Assembly (NCBI GenBank): GCA_002104905.1
Contig: MCFE01000372.1
Coordinates: 1 to 64,000 of the forward strand
Origin: Basidiobolus meristosporus CBS 931.73
Taxonomy: Eukaryota > Basidiobolomycota > Basidiobolomycetes > Basidiobolales > Basidiobolaceae
Direction: 5' to 3'
Length of the DNA: 64,000 nucleotides
Shown: positions 11,477 to 23,356 of the stretch, piece after piece
Position numbering within the stretch: position 1 is the stretch's first letter
Layout of the letters: the number at the start of each line of letters is the position of its first letter
Notes under the pieces: generated by a model
Databases searched by the model: none
What the model was told of the DNA's origin: nothing
The model's input: the letters and a program-made list of their open reading frames with translations, nothing else
Program-made: the position numbers and the translations under genes

Positions 11477-12514
11477 TTATTCGGCTGCCATCAACTTCTT
11501 AATTTCGGCAATGGCTTTACCAGGGTTAAGGCCTTTAGGACATGTTCTAGCACAGTTCATGATTGTGTGGCAGCGGTACAAGCTGAAGGGATTTTGTAGT
11601 TTTTCACGACGTTCTGACCCATATTCATCTCTGGAATCGATCATCCAGCGGTAGGCTTGCATCAATACTGCGGGGCCAAGATACTCATCTTGATTCCACC
11701 AGTAGGAGGGGCAAGAGGTAGAGCAGCAAGCACAAAGAATGCACTCGTATAGGCCATCCAGTTTCTTGCGGTCCTCAATGCTCTGAAGGTTCTCACGTGC
11801 TCCCTCCTTGAGTGGAGTCTTCTGCTTGAGGTAAGGCTCGATGCTCTTGTATTGCTTATAGAAATTGTTCAAATCAGGGACCAAATCTTTGACGACATAC
11901 ATATGGGGCAGTGGGTAAATCTTGACGGCGGCTTTCTCTTCACGCTCGATCTTACAGATACAAGCAAGGGTGTTACCACCATATATGTTCATAGCGCATG
12001 AACCGCAAATACCTACATGATGGTTAGAAAGCGTCCCTCCACTGAAGTACATACATCAGCTCACCTTCACGGCAGGAACGACGGAAAGTTAAAGTAGGAT
12101 CGATTTCGTTCTTGATTTTTAATAAAGCGTCTAGGACCATAGGGCCACAGGTGTTTACGTCAATGGTGTAGTCTTGAAGCTTGGGCTTCTCGGTGGGCTC
12201 GTCAGGGTTCTGTGGGAGGAAATAACTGTTACTACGCACCTCAAAATACACTAGTTTGTCAAAGCCACATACCCAGCGATAGATAGAAAAGGTTTTGTAC
12301 AGTGGTGCTTTACCGGTAGGGTTGGGGGTTTCCTCACTTGCTTGAGGGACTGGACCAGATTGGAAGCCTCTCACTCCGACGCTAGTGAGCTATAAATCAA
12401 AAGTCAATTCTCGGCTCAGTCGTAGAGTATGTGTTTGGAACTCACGATTGGTGCGGCTTGTCTAGTGAGCGGTCTGGAAGCTCTGGATGCGATAGTCAAA
12501 AGTGAGGCTGACAT
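11477..12514 (-). CDS. SDH2: Succinate dehydrogenase iron-sulfur subunit, mitochondrial
   Basis: This is the electron-transfer subunit of respiratory complex II, carrying electrons from the flavoprotein to ubiquinone. Four exons were resolved: 12514-12446, 12389-12273, 12209-12065 and 12012-11477, giving 288 residues. Exon 1 encodes a basic, Ser/Arg-rich mitochondrial presequence starting [15 protein letters not shown]. The three cluster motifs are complete: the 2Fe-2S ligands in [13 protein letters not shown] and the later LAC, the 4Fe-4S ligands in [12 protein letters not shown], and the 3Fe-4S ligands in [19 protein letters not shown]. The middle intron (12272-12210) is 63 nt, divisible by three and free of in-frame stops, so only splice motifs (GTATGT..CACAG) and family conservation (SIYRW directly joined to NPDEPTEKP) reveal it. 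Confidence 0.96.
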
Positions 12515-15500
12515 GACGTCTTTGTTGAAGAAGGATAATAGGAGAGTGAAAGAACAAAGAGCAAAAGACCAAGTTCAAACGGAAAGATGTAAGCAAACAC
12601 CAAGAATATATTCCAGTCAAAATTCAAAAACACAGGTTGGGGAAAGGGGCATCGCATTCCGAAGTTATATCAGCGATCCATTTCAGGTTCCGAAACTAGG
12701 GGAACAAGCTTATGCTTGGGTTTACCTCCTCCAGAGTATTTAGGATCAACATAAATTATGTCAATACCCCAAGTTCCAAATCCACTCCCTACCCAGTCCT
12801 TTCGTCTGAATATCAGGATCAGAGAATTAAAGGAGCCCCACTGACTTTGTGATCATCGAAAGTGAGACAATGAAATGATTGACAGGTGACATTACTCTTG
12901 TTCACATGGTAAACCAACGGTCATCGATGTAATAACTCTCATTATACCGCAAGGATATGCGATGATTATTTTGGGGATTTGACAGATGTAAGGTGGGGCA
13001 GAACCATTGGATCTCAGTGATGCTCCATGGACTACTCATATCGGGCCTAGGACTACAGTCCTTTTTGATTTCCGGACCATTGTATAGTGTGTGTAGTGTC
13101 TTCATGCCGTACCGAACTCTTCCACATAATGATGTTCGTTTCCCACGTCAGCCATCACGTAGCACGAGCTCGGCATCTTTCTTCTGATGACCAATCATCA
13201 TGCCCCGATTTGTCCGAGTGTTCTCGGGTCATTTCGTATTGCTGGACTTAGGTGTCAAGCAGATTTTGGTTTTCTGTCAAGTCAACTTCCTAACCGAGAA
13301 TTTTTACATGCTCTCCTAGTTTACCCGTAGAAACTATACAAATCTGGCTAATATCGGAAGGTGAATATGGCATGACGGTCCACAATATATATCCTTCAAC
13401 TTGAGAACAACTCTTATTGAATCGAGGTCTATATCGGTTAGACCCAGGACCTTCGAAACACAACATATCGAGTAACAAATTGTTATTGATTGATCGATGG
13501 TCGATCGATTCATCAAGTCGACGATCCTGGTTTATTTTGAGAATATGTGTTTATTGATTGAATAATACATTCTGAAAGGACTTGCGATAATGGTACTGAA
13601 TATTACCGAATACTCCGATAAATACACCCATATTTATAACAGCCTTTTTCACATCGATACCATGATTAAGTTAAGTGACTCAATGGATTTTGAATAACTA
13701 GAAGGTAACAGTTAATGTAAGCATTGAACCTAATAGATCATGGTATTCCGTCTCCTAATTCAGCTGAAGCAGAATTGCATAGCCGAGATGGCATGACGAT
13801 CATTTAGCTAGATGTGTGACCATATTCCGATGTTTTTCAATATCTAGATGGGCTTCCCGGTATATCCATTGCCATGCAAGCAGATGAAAAGTTTGTTACT
13901 AGATAATCAGCAAATTGTTTGTATTCTCAATGCAAACGGTGATGCAATCAACGGATAGTGTAGTATACTACCTGGTCCAGGTGAAGCTGATAAGGTATCA
14001 ACGGCGATGTCAACCCCATGACGCTATTGCTTTTGAACAGATGGCCGGGTATCTTTAGGGCTGGTGTTCGTTATTAGATTGAGAAGTTTGATGACTAGCG
14101 GGCAAGATTAAATAGAGGGCCCAGATTATTGACCCTCGGAGTTACCCCAAGCCAAGACCAGAGCGTATTGGTTTACCCTAGTTGTTAGTTGATAAATGTA
14201 ATTTAATTCCAACATTATTTTCAACATCCTCAGTTCCCTCGACGATAGCTTCGTATTGTAGTGTATGATCTTGAGGGGCCATTCGTGCCACAAAATACAA
14301 TGCTGCTGAAAATGTTCGTTTATCATATATTCTCATTTTTTGTACAACATTGTTAAACTTACCCAAGTATTAAGCCGAAAACCATAATCCACATTTCTAC
14401 ACCGTCCTTGGATCTCATGCCTAGACTATTGTGTATATGGCGGATTAGCACTTAACCTAGGGATTGACGACGAGGCTTGCTTGAAACCATCATGTTACAC
14501 CAGCAATGATGTAATTGCTGGTGCGGTCTAGATTATGTGCTACATACATAAGATATTAATTTCAGCCCGGTCTCGATATTCGTCTCGTCACATGATGTAA
14601 TGTTTACCTTGTTTATGTTGATATAAACACTTTTCATGCTCAGCTCAAATCCAAAGTATAGAAAGACACTTCACAATTTATCACATATGACGAGCTCGCC
14701 ATTCAGGTATAATAATAGTTAAATACGAAGTATACCGCGCGCGGCTCTATCCGACTGCCAATAGAACGAATACCTGGAATGGCCATTTGGCAGAGTTGTG
14801 GCACAGCCTAGATGAAGTAAATATTTGCTTGGAAATTTCCGAACGCTCTAGATTGAGGCGGTAACTAATGGTCTACATGCGGGCTTTTCAGTGTTTAGTA
14901 GTATCGTACATACATGGAAAACAAACCATCCTGTTTCAGCATATTGCGCTTGTCAGATAGAGGTATGATGTGGTGAGCTAGAAGGTATTTCCACCATATA
15001 TGCCTAGTCAAAACCACCCATCCTACTCTACTTGCTGATAAAGCCAGCGAGGAAATCCCCTACAATGGATCCCATTAACTCGTGAGTAGCAATCTGATTT
15101 ATATTTGCTTGTGAGAATGTGGGGAGAGTCAAACAAATGAATGATCGCAGAGCCGACTTGTGGAATTTTAACAGTCTTAAACCTGTAATTACATTACAAA
15201 TATGGCAAATTTTCATTCAATCATTCGAACTCGTGCCATATTATTCAACACCAGGTTCATGATAAAATATAACCCGATTTCACCTCAGCATTAATTCAAT
15301 TCTTTTGGAAGTTGCGCTTTCCACCACTATTTGCCTTCCTTTACTTTCTTCAGCAACCACCATTGCACTAAAGTGCCTTTGTACCTATTCCTTCGAGTTA
15401 ATCTTAATTAATTAGTAAACAGCTTGCACATATAGCGCCGTAACTCCTTATCAAACCCTCTAAACATCTTAAATTTACCTTTTCTGTTTACCGCAAAGCC

Positions 15501-15556
15501 TTCTTTATCTTACTTTGCGTGGCCCAGAATTTTGATAATTACTCACAAATAGTATT
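12515..15556. other. Intergenic, about 3 kb, no supported gene
   Basis: The first few hundred bases should contain the SDH2 promoter. The rest is moderately AT-rich with no repeat of the families seen at the window ends. Overlapping minus-strand frames at about 14126-14366 and 13290-13516 are short, lack domains and lack a convincing start context. The last 60 bases before the next gene are the only clear leader-like stretch. Confidence 0.45.
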
Positions 15557-17100
15557 ATGGGTAAAGGCACGAGCGTATCGTCAAATCCGGATGATTCTCC
15601 AAATTCCAAACCTGCCAAACCCCCGATCAACACTAACCCTCTAGCGTTCCGGACTATGGTAAAAGAGCCAAACCCTTTCAGCGAGCTGAGAGACTTTGAC
15701 AGAAACAAGCCTGTCATATTACGTTCTCATGAAGAAGGTTTACATAATCTCACTTCTAGAAAGTTTCCCTTTGGAGGATATGCCAAATCGGAGTTGAGTT
15801 TTTATTTGCCTAGCTCAAATAGGGCAAAGTTTGACGAGCCCTTCGATTCTGGGTCCTCAGACTCCAGCGTCAAGGCTAGTATATTGAGCTCCAAACCTGA
15901 AATTCATCGGCGGGCCCGCCCCCTGTCTGTACCTCGATATTCCTCCATCCCTCATCGAGGACAGTCGGAGGATCTTATAGCAAAAGAGGCTCGTACCAAT
16001 CGAAAGGTTCTTCATTACCGCCCACATCTTTATTGACCATGGACTAAATCCCGCGATATTTTACAAAGATTATGGACCTCGAAATATCCAACAATTCGTT
16101 GTTGTCCATCAACTCTTCGCTTGAAGCAAAGGTAAAATCTCAAGCGGCGCAAATCGAGAAGTTGGAGAGGAAGATAGCTAGGTATGCACACTCGCACGAG
16201 CCTGTCTGCATATTTTACTTACATCTTTCTACCAAGCTTACTTGAAGGTAACCCAGACCTTTCACTACCTGAAATACCACGGGTTAATTGCAAGGTATAG
16301 TAGTTAAGCATGTGGTACATTTTCCTACCAATCTTATCATCGATTATGCCAGGAATGCACCGCGATCGAGGGCAACCAAGATGAAAATGATGCTCTTGAT
16401 GATCAAGGCTTCAACCGCGTTTGCTCAATGTTAGACACATTGATATCTGATGCCAAGAAAGCATTGGAATACAAAAACCGAATCAATATTAGCAAGGTGC
16501 TGAATACGTTTCATTCAGGTAACTGCATTTCACAATGCTCAAGAAGAGCAGCCAGACAAGGCTAACGTACTATTACGCCATAACAAAGAGAATATCCCTA
16601 ATGCATCAAACAATACATCGGACGAAATGTACAAAGTGATTATACGGAACTTGAATGACATTTGTGAGGAGCAGGAGCCGGAGTCACATGACCGCAACGA
16701 AGGCTTGGGCCCTCCGAATTCCAGGGAGAGCGAAGTAACCATACATCAGACTAAACTGCGAGATCACGTGACTAAGGATTCCAAGCTGGAGTTGAGGGAC
16801 CAACGAATTGACGACCTGATCAGCCAAATATGGAAACTCACAGATATCAAAGGATCTGTTTTCTCCGAGGTTCATAATACGTCAATTCAGAAGAGGCTAA
16901 GCTCACCTATTGCGAATTCACCGTTTGCAAGCAACCAGGACATCATGTTCAGTGTCTTATCTCAGATGAAGCAATCACTGGGGAGCGATGAAATGAAGAA
17001 GCGTCAAATACTATTCTCGAATTCTACCGTCGCTGATACACAATCTTTGAAGATCCCTGGTAGAATACCTGCGAAAAGTAGCTCGCTCACTCCACGGTAA
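15557..17100 (+). CDS. Conserved-looking fungal coiled-coil protein, function unknown
   Basis: No function is assigned. I resolved five exons: 15557-16006, 16069-16181, 16237-16294, 16353-16518 and 16589-17100, giving 432 residues. The N-terminal 150 residues are polar and basic (RRARPLSVPRYSS), apparently disordered. The core begins DLEISNNSLLSINSSLEAKV and continues as a heptad-like helix (SQAAQIEKLERKIA). After an acidic linker comes a second helical stretch, FNRVCSMLDTLISDAKKALE. The tail is Ser-rich. The 'NSSLLxINxSLE' core followed by a '(F)xRVCxMLxxLI' segment is a pattern I recall from uncharacterised ascomycete proteins; this is memory, not a search. Intron 1 uses an unusual GTTCTT donor. 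The last intron is less certain: a 37-nt alternative acceptor at 16555 is also frame-compatible and would retain a KEN tripeptide. Confidence 0.75.
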
Positions 17101-20100
17101 CGTCGCTCTAGCTGCGAGGCGGAAGGACGTAGTTTGTCCTTGCAATCCCTCCTCGTAAGCACCCTATCATTCCAAGCGCCATTTTTAATACGGTACTCTC
17201 CTCGAGCACATAACACATGTATGATTTACTCCGCTTCACCATCCCCTACCAGCTTGCAATTCCATCCCAAACGCGCGATTTTGTTCTTTTCATGTAATAT
17301 AGGAAATTGATGAACCCAGTTGCTTAGCTTATTTGTTACGTCAGATAGGTTTCGTCTTCAGTACCCTGGTGGGGTTTTGAGATGGTAACTTGCAACATGG
17401 AATATACTTTAGTCAATGCGATCTTCCAGAATGAAGCATTTTCATTGATCTTTGGCCCTTATGTATCTGCGTTCAGCAAGGATGGGCAGCGCAGCAGAAC
17501 AAATTGAATGGTGCGAGTGGATTAGCCGAATTGTGTTACACCAAGTCCTAAATTGTCAACCGGGGCTCCCACAGATAAGATTGAGGATAAGGATAAACTG
17601 TTTTGGTATGCCAAGATTGAGAGATAGGTAGCCATTAGGGCAATCCTCCAAACCTAACCTTAAATCCATGAAACGGAGTATACGGAATCATGTGATCCCA
17701 CCCTTGTAACGAACATATATAGCAATGCGTGATGCCGAAGATGCCGGAGCATGGATCTCTCACAGAGGGCTCCGTGGAAAATAGCAGATGTCGCCGTAAG
17801 CGAAAGACTCGATGCTGGACATGGTGGTGAAGACATGGTACACGAACGACACAGGATCCATCTCCTTGATGATCAACATCATCTACTCAATGACGCCAAG
17901 ATCGTCTACGTTATGGCATCGTAAGAGTACATCTTCAAGGCCTGATGCCCATATTGATTTAGCAACATTCAAGATGTTATCTTACGTGACATCGAGACTC
18001 TGGGGGCACTTGGAGATGACGGTTCGTTTCATGTGATCATTTCTGGAACTGTGGTTTAATTGGATGTTTGGGGCTGAAACAGCCGTGTATGGATCAAGCA
18101 ACGTAGTCCAAGATTCCAAGGCTAGCCAAAGTACTTCACCCATTAATCTCTGAGCTCTACACAGTCGGTTCGATAAATTATCTAGTCAGGGAACACAAGA
18201 ATGAAGCCAGGTGTTGCGTATGTCCTTCCATATATATTCAGATGCGGCAGCAGTAGTCGGATTATGGAGAGAGACTGGGCACATTTCCCTGGTCAGGTTC
18301 AGAAAAGTGTCTGTTAGGTGGTACAACGGGGTAGAGCAGCTAACCCGTAAAATAAGCTTCGATATCAAGTCATGATAGAGTTTAGGTTTTGCACGATAAA
18401 AGGAAATCACCTGTTCAGCTGAGTACAATTGTGGCTATTCGTCAGAAAACCGTATCATACGACTACAATATGATAAGGCAATTATTATCATTTCATTACG
18501 CTGTAGATATCTATTGACTCGATTAGCCATAGTATCAGCGCGTTTTCATTCGTCACCGCGTCTCTCTGTACCAGTGGTTAGAGTTAGGAAAGCAGGTTTG
18601 AATCCGAAATGTGTCGGCATATTTTCCCGTGAAAATACTTCACTGAGCCATCGCCGCGGTGAGCTGAACGTTTTCTTTGCGGGAAGGATGTTTGAGACGG
18701 ATCCCATTGTACCCTATGCAGTTGTAATCTATCAGGATGGATGATTCTTGAGATTCTTTTGAGGAACGTGTTTGGGCTTGAGTAATTCCCACCATTCCTA
18801 GGAATTCGATGCATCATTAATATCTCACAAATGGCAGTAGGATGTTCTTAATGTGTGTCATGCGCTTTGCAATAACTCTAATATAGTCACTATGGGGCCA
18901 AATTTCTGGGTACAAGGATGATACAGGGTTTGCTCCTAGCTTGCCCATTTCTAATGAAGCCGAGAGATTGGTGTAGGTCGCCTCTATATTAGGATAAGAT
19001 TCAGACGGTGGTTGCATTGATTTATCCTTCGGAACACACCGGTGGCACGAGATTTCCAAGTCATATGACTCTGAAGTGAGCATTGAGTCATTTACTCAAA
19101 ACGATGGGTTGACTACCTGAGCTAAACTGCCCTAACCTACCCATGGCGGTGGAGTGGTCGCAGGTGGCAAGAATGTCGACCCATCCCATCCAATACCAGT
19201 TGGGTTGCCATGAGGTGATTCAGCCAGCATGAGGTGGTTTCGGCCTTTGCTTGTGATGACCATAGAGAGCAACCGAAGCCGCTACATTCAAGCGATACGA
19301 ACCAATAAACTACGCTGGACTCAAAGGCCCGATCGTAAACATTCTCACAGTTTGTTCAAATGGATCTCACTGCCTATCATCGATGAATGAACTATAGCCA
19401 TCAAGGATGTGGTTTATCGGCTGTGTCTAATCATATGTGTAGTTGGTTGACCCATAGATTGGCAACATTATAATTCCTCAGTGCCTCTCGTGTCTCGGTG
19501 GATATCCACTCGAAATGATCATTCGATGGATAGGCCTGATAGGGGATAATGGAGATATATAGTTGATAGGAATTTCTCACCGATATTGATCACCATCTTC
19601 TTGGGGAGATAGAAAGAAAATCCATTGTGGGAATAACAGCTCTTGAATGATCAAGCAATTCCCTAACCCAGAACTTTTTCTCACATAGCCAGCTCAAACC
19701 TGCACAATAGAATCGGGTTGACTAGCCCAGTGGACGGACGCGACGCCCATATGTGACTCATGGAAACCGCCATCTTCGTTTTGTTTGGCACATTGAGTGC
19801 ATGGAAATTTTACCACGGCAATAAAGTTCGGGAACAATACGAAAAATACCACCTCCTGGTCCCAAATCCTATGACAACGGGTCCCCCTTCGTGGAACTGG
19901 TGGTTTGAGCAGGAAAGATTGGAATTGTGCGTTGCAGAGGCTTTCAATTCGAAGACAGTGTCACCTACGGCTGATGACCATCCAACAATCTATGCTAGCC
20001 TTCCGAGCCGGTTGGCAACCAAATAGGCAAATGAAATGTAGCATAGTGGAATGCTCAACCCAATGGTAGGTCTCGGGTTGACCGCTCTAATCCTGTATGC

Positions 20101-20580
20101 TTGCCAATAGCGGTCAATACAGTTGTGGGCATTTCTGTTGGACCGTTTGCGATACCCATATCTAGTATCTCTATTTCCCTCGAATCTACATTTGACCACA
20201 ATTCGTGGTATTTTTACATATCGGATGATTTCCAAGGCCGCAAACAGGTTTTGTGTGAAGTTTGTTCAGAGCCGCATAGTAGCTCTGATAATTCAACCTT
20301 CCAAAAGAGACCATCTCGTGTCACGTTCGGTCCATGGTCACACTCGATATTTGGAAAAACTTTATTTACTATTCTGCGAAATTCGTTAATTTGTCGCTCA
20401 TGTGCTCCTTTTCGCATGTACTCAGGTTGTGATTCCAAACGAAATATAAAAGGCTCGAATTCTTCGGGGGAAATTAGCTAACCTTCTCATTACTAACATA
20501 TCTGCAACGCACCATATCCCACTCATAACCTCAATCATATCTACCTCAACCTTCCTTTAGATTGCATAGTAGAGGGTATT
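17101..20580. other. Intergenic, about 3.5 kb, no supported gene; permease promoter at right end
   Basis: Nothing recognisable is encoded. Plus-strand frames at 17812-18036 and 19760-20026 (88 codons, starting with a short hydrophobic run) are the longest with ATG starts, but neither has a domain. A GGTTTGAATCC box at about 18594 resembles a tRNA B box without the rest of a tRNA. The final 140 bases hold the TATA element of the permease. Confidence 0.45.
20445..20452 (+). promoter_or_regulatory. TATA box of the permease gene
   Basis: TATAAAAG lies 129 bases before the permease ATG, followed by a pyrimidine- and CA-rich leader. Position and sequence fit a fungal core promoter; inferred only. 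Confidence 0.5.
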
Positions 20581-22095
20581 ATGAACACATCAAATTCGGA
20601 TACGAAGCACGAATCCGCATACTACGACGAGAAGGCCCCAAGTCTGAATCTGGAGGATGGCGACTTAAAAAGAAGTCTAAAATCTCGCCATCTTTCCATG
20701 ATTGCTATTGGAGGCACAATCGGAACTGGCCTTTTCCTGGGGAGTGGTGGTTCCATACACACTGCTGGACCTGGTGGTGCCTTGGTGGCCTACGCGTTGA
20801 TTGGCATTATGGTATTCTTTCTGATGACCAGCTTAGGCGAAATGGCTGCATACATGCCGATTTCTGGATCGTTCAATACTTACGCCTCAAGATTCGTCGA
20901 CCCCGCACTTGGTTTTGCTTTGGGTTGGAATTACTGGTTTAGTTGGTCAATTACTGTTGCCGTGGAACTTGCTGCAGCTTCAGTCATTATGTCTTTTTGG
21001 CTTCCAAATTTTCCATCATGGGTATGGTCGCTTGTTCTACTGGCTATCATGATCGGCTTTAACGCACTATCGGTAAAAGGATATGGAGAATCCGAGTATT
21101 GGTTTGCTCTGATCAAGGTTCTTACCGTGATCGTGTTTATTATTGTTGGCATCGTTTTCATATGTACTAGAAAGGGAGATGATGCTGCACTCTATGGTCC
21201 ATCCAACTTCACATACGGTGAGGCGCCATTTAAGGATGGAGTCCTCGGTGTAGTACAAGTCTTTTTGATTGCAGGATTCTCTTTCCAAGGTACAGAGATC
21301 GTAGGCGTTACAGCTGGAGAATCAGAAAACCCTCAGAGAGATGTTCCCAGAGCCGTGAAGCAAGTTTTCTGGCGTATTCTTCTTTTCTACATCTGTGCTA
21401 TTACAGTTCTTGGCATGATCGTCCGTTATGACAATCCGAATTTACTGAGCGGTGATGTTGAATCAATCGCAGAAAGCCCATTTACTACAGTGTTCAAGCT
21501 GATAGGCTTCGCCCCGGCTACCCACCTTATGAATGCCATTGTGCTGCTAACTCTACTCTCTGCCGGAAACTCGGGTGTCTATGCTGCAACAAGAACATTA
21601 TGGGTTTTGGCCAATGAGGACAAGGCCCCCAAGTTTCTCAAGAGAGTCAGCCGTAACGGAATTCCACTATTTGCTCTTGCGTTTACCGCATTGATCTCAT
21701 GCCTTTCGTTCGCGACCTCTCTTTTCGGCAACCAGGTTGTTTACAACTGGTTATTGAACGCGTCTGGTATTACTGGATTCATTGCATGGTTCGGTATCTC
21801 CGTCTCCCATTTCCGATTCCGCAAAGCCTTTGTAGCCCAGGGAAATGATATCCAGCAACTGCCCTACAGAGCTATGTTCTACCCCTTCGGTCCAATCTTT
21901 GCTACCATCCTAATTATCATTGTGATTGTTGGGCAAGGGTACTCAGCATTCACCGCGAGTCCAGTTGATTGGATCGGTCTCGTTGCCTCGTACCTTGGAC
22001 TGTTCATCTTCATTATACTCTACATCGGGTACAAGATTATTAAGAGGTCTAAACTTGTTCCCTTAACCCAATGTGATCTATCCAGATCAATGTAA
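20581..22095 (+). CDS. Amino-acid permease of the APC family, LysP-like
   Basis: It is a 12-helix proton-coupled amino-acid importer, probably of the plasma membrane; lysine or another basic amino acid is the likely substrate by family resemblance. It is a single uninterrupted frame of 504 residues. The first helix carries the APC signature AIGGTIGTGLFLGSGG. Other clear marks are LGEMAAYMPISGSFNTY, GFSFQGTEIVGVTAGESENP, PRAVKQVFWRILLFY, LSAGNSGVYAATRTLW and LNASGITGFIAWFGIS. Resemblance to bacterial LysP appears stronger along the whole length than to typical fungal Can1/Lyp1/Gap1 permeases (judged from memory). Together with the lack of introns this makes an ancient bacterial origin possible. 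The N-terminal tail (about 35 residues) is short and polar. Confidence 0.93.
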   Translation: MNTSNSDTKHESAYYDEKAPSLNLEDGDLKRSLKSRHLSMIAIGGTIGTGLFLGSGGSIHTAGPGGALVAYALIGIMVFFLMTSLGEMAAYMPISGSFNTYASRFVDPALGFALGWNYWFSWSITVAVELAAASVIMSFWLPNFPSWVWSLVLLAIMIGFNALSVKGYGESEYWFALIKVLTVIVFIIVGIVFICTRKGDDAALYGPSNFTYGEAPFKDGVLGVVQVFLIAGFSFQGTEIVGVTAGESENPQRDVPRAVKQVFWRILLFYICAITVLGMIVRYDNPNLLSGDVESIAESPFTTVFKLIGFAPATHLMNAIVLLTLLSAGNSGVYAATRTLWVLANEDKAPKFLKRVSRNGIPLFALAFTALISCLSFATSLFGNQVVYNWLLNASGITGFIAWFGISVSHFRFRKAFVAQGNDIQQLPYRAMFYPFGPIFATILIIIVIVGQGYSAFTASPVDWIGLVASYLGLFIFIILYIGYKIIKRSKLVPLTQCDLSRSM

Positions 22096-23032
22096 TATTT
22101 TTGAAGGAGGTCAAAAGAGCGTAACATTCATTTATCACATAATAAATTAATACTAACTTGACATCCCACACCAAACACGGCCCTCCAGTCTTCCGTTCGG
22201 TTAATGCTGGGGCCCTGTGTTGTATCTATCTCCAATTCGAACGTAACGCGTGGCCGCACAATCAGTAACCGCTGCACACGGTAGTATTCTTCAGCCGATC
22301 TGTATGGTAGTCTCCAATAAAACGAAGTATTTCCTGACAATCGCCACATTGTGTTCGCCGAACTGGGCTTGTTTTTGGTGGTTCTTACGGATCTCCGGGA
22401 TAACAGCAGACTGAGGTGGGCCAAATTAATGGGTAAGATCTAGATGGGAATCATTAATAGCACTCCCGTTTACACGAACGATCAGCCTATTGCTTTTGGT
22501 CGAAGGTAGGGTCCTGTTGATATATCTCTATATGGTCATTCATGGTAATGATACATCCATCAAATTTTAAGTTTTGTTCGTCGAGCTAATCACGCAATGG
22601 ATCTATGAATTTTCATTTGTGTGGCTGATTTCCATGTTCTCGATTGCCTGCCACTTCGGGAGCGGGATTTAAGCCAACCTTTCGAAAAGAAAAGATAGGG
22701 GTACCAAGGACAGGTTGTCACAGCCGCTACCAGATTTGGTAAAGCCACTTCGAAATTATCCTTCTAATTATAACAGGCGGGAAAGGCGTTTAACATGATA
22801 TCATAACAATGGTTTGGTTTATTGACTTCCAGGTCTAGAATATGCATTAGTGGAAGTGAGGAATAAATATGTTTGACGTCAGAATAAGGAAACAAGTTCT
22901 TGGACTAGAGTCCTATACTGTATTACAAGATGAATGACTGATCAAGAGGAAATATACATGAAGCCACGGCCGAATGTTTACAACATATACAAACAATACA
23001 AGTTACAGAGATTAGAGTATATCAAGTAACGT
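22096..23032. other. Intergenic, no supported gene
   Basis: It holds the 3' ends of two convergent genes (permease on plus, Ecl1-like on minus). A 98-codon minus frame at 22128-22424 has no recognisable features. No repeats of note. Confidence 0.45.
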
Positions 23033-23356
23033 TCAGCGGACTAGAGATATGCGCTGCCTCTTGGGTTTTAGGGCAATATATCTGGTAGGGAATTTCGCAG
23101 GGAAACCCAGAGGAGAGTACGTCGGCGAAGATGGTTGGAAAGAGCCGTCGATAGAAAATGTGCTCCTGACAGGAGAGGCAGGTGGGGAAAGTGTGTAGCT
23201 GGAGGATGCAGTGTTGAAAGTCAGGGGAATGAAACTTTCCATAGTGTGATCGTGAGAACCGTGGGCATCTTTGAAACGACAGGATTCACTACAATATAGT
23301 TCGTCTTCGTAGAATTCAATATAGCGATCGCAGACTGTACACCATTTGGTATCCAT
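23033..23356 (-). CDS. Ecl1-family protein (small zinc-motif stress/lifespan regulator)
   Basis: The product has 107 residues. The N terminus, starting MDTKWCTVCDRYIE, has a CxxC pair followed by YCSESCRF (CxxxC). This arrangement, with a downstream Ser/Pro-rich tail containing SPPASPV and SPTYSPLGFP, is that of the fungal Ecl1 family, whose fission-yeast members extend chronological lifespan and respond to nutrient and metal stress. The rest is low-complexity and ends basic (KPKRQRISLVR). I chose the ATG that places the zinc motif at residue 6; an in-frame ATG six codons earlier (MLISNT) is also possible. Intronless. Assignment rests on the motif and overall layout, so family membership is likely but not certain. 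Confidence 0.72.
   Translation of the reverse strand: MDTKWCTVCDRYIEFYEDELYCSESCRFKDAHGSHDHTMESFIPLTFNTASSSYTLSPPASPVRSTFSIDGSFQPSSPTYSPLGFPAKFPTRYIALKPKRQRISLVR

Noticed and set aside
18565-18610. tRNA-like A-box and B-box sequences (AGTGGTTAGAG, GGTTTGAATCC)
   Set aside because: The two boxes are only about 16 bases apart and no acceptor or anticodon stem can be formed.
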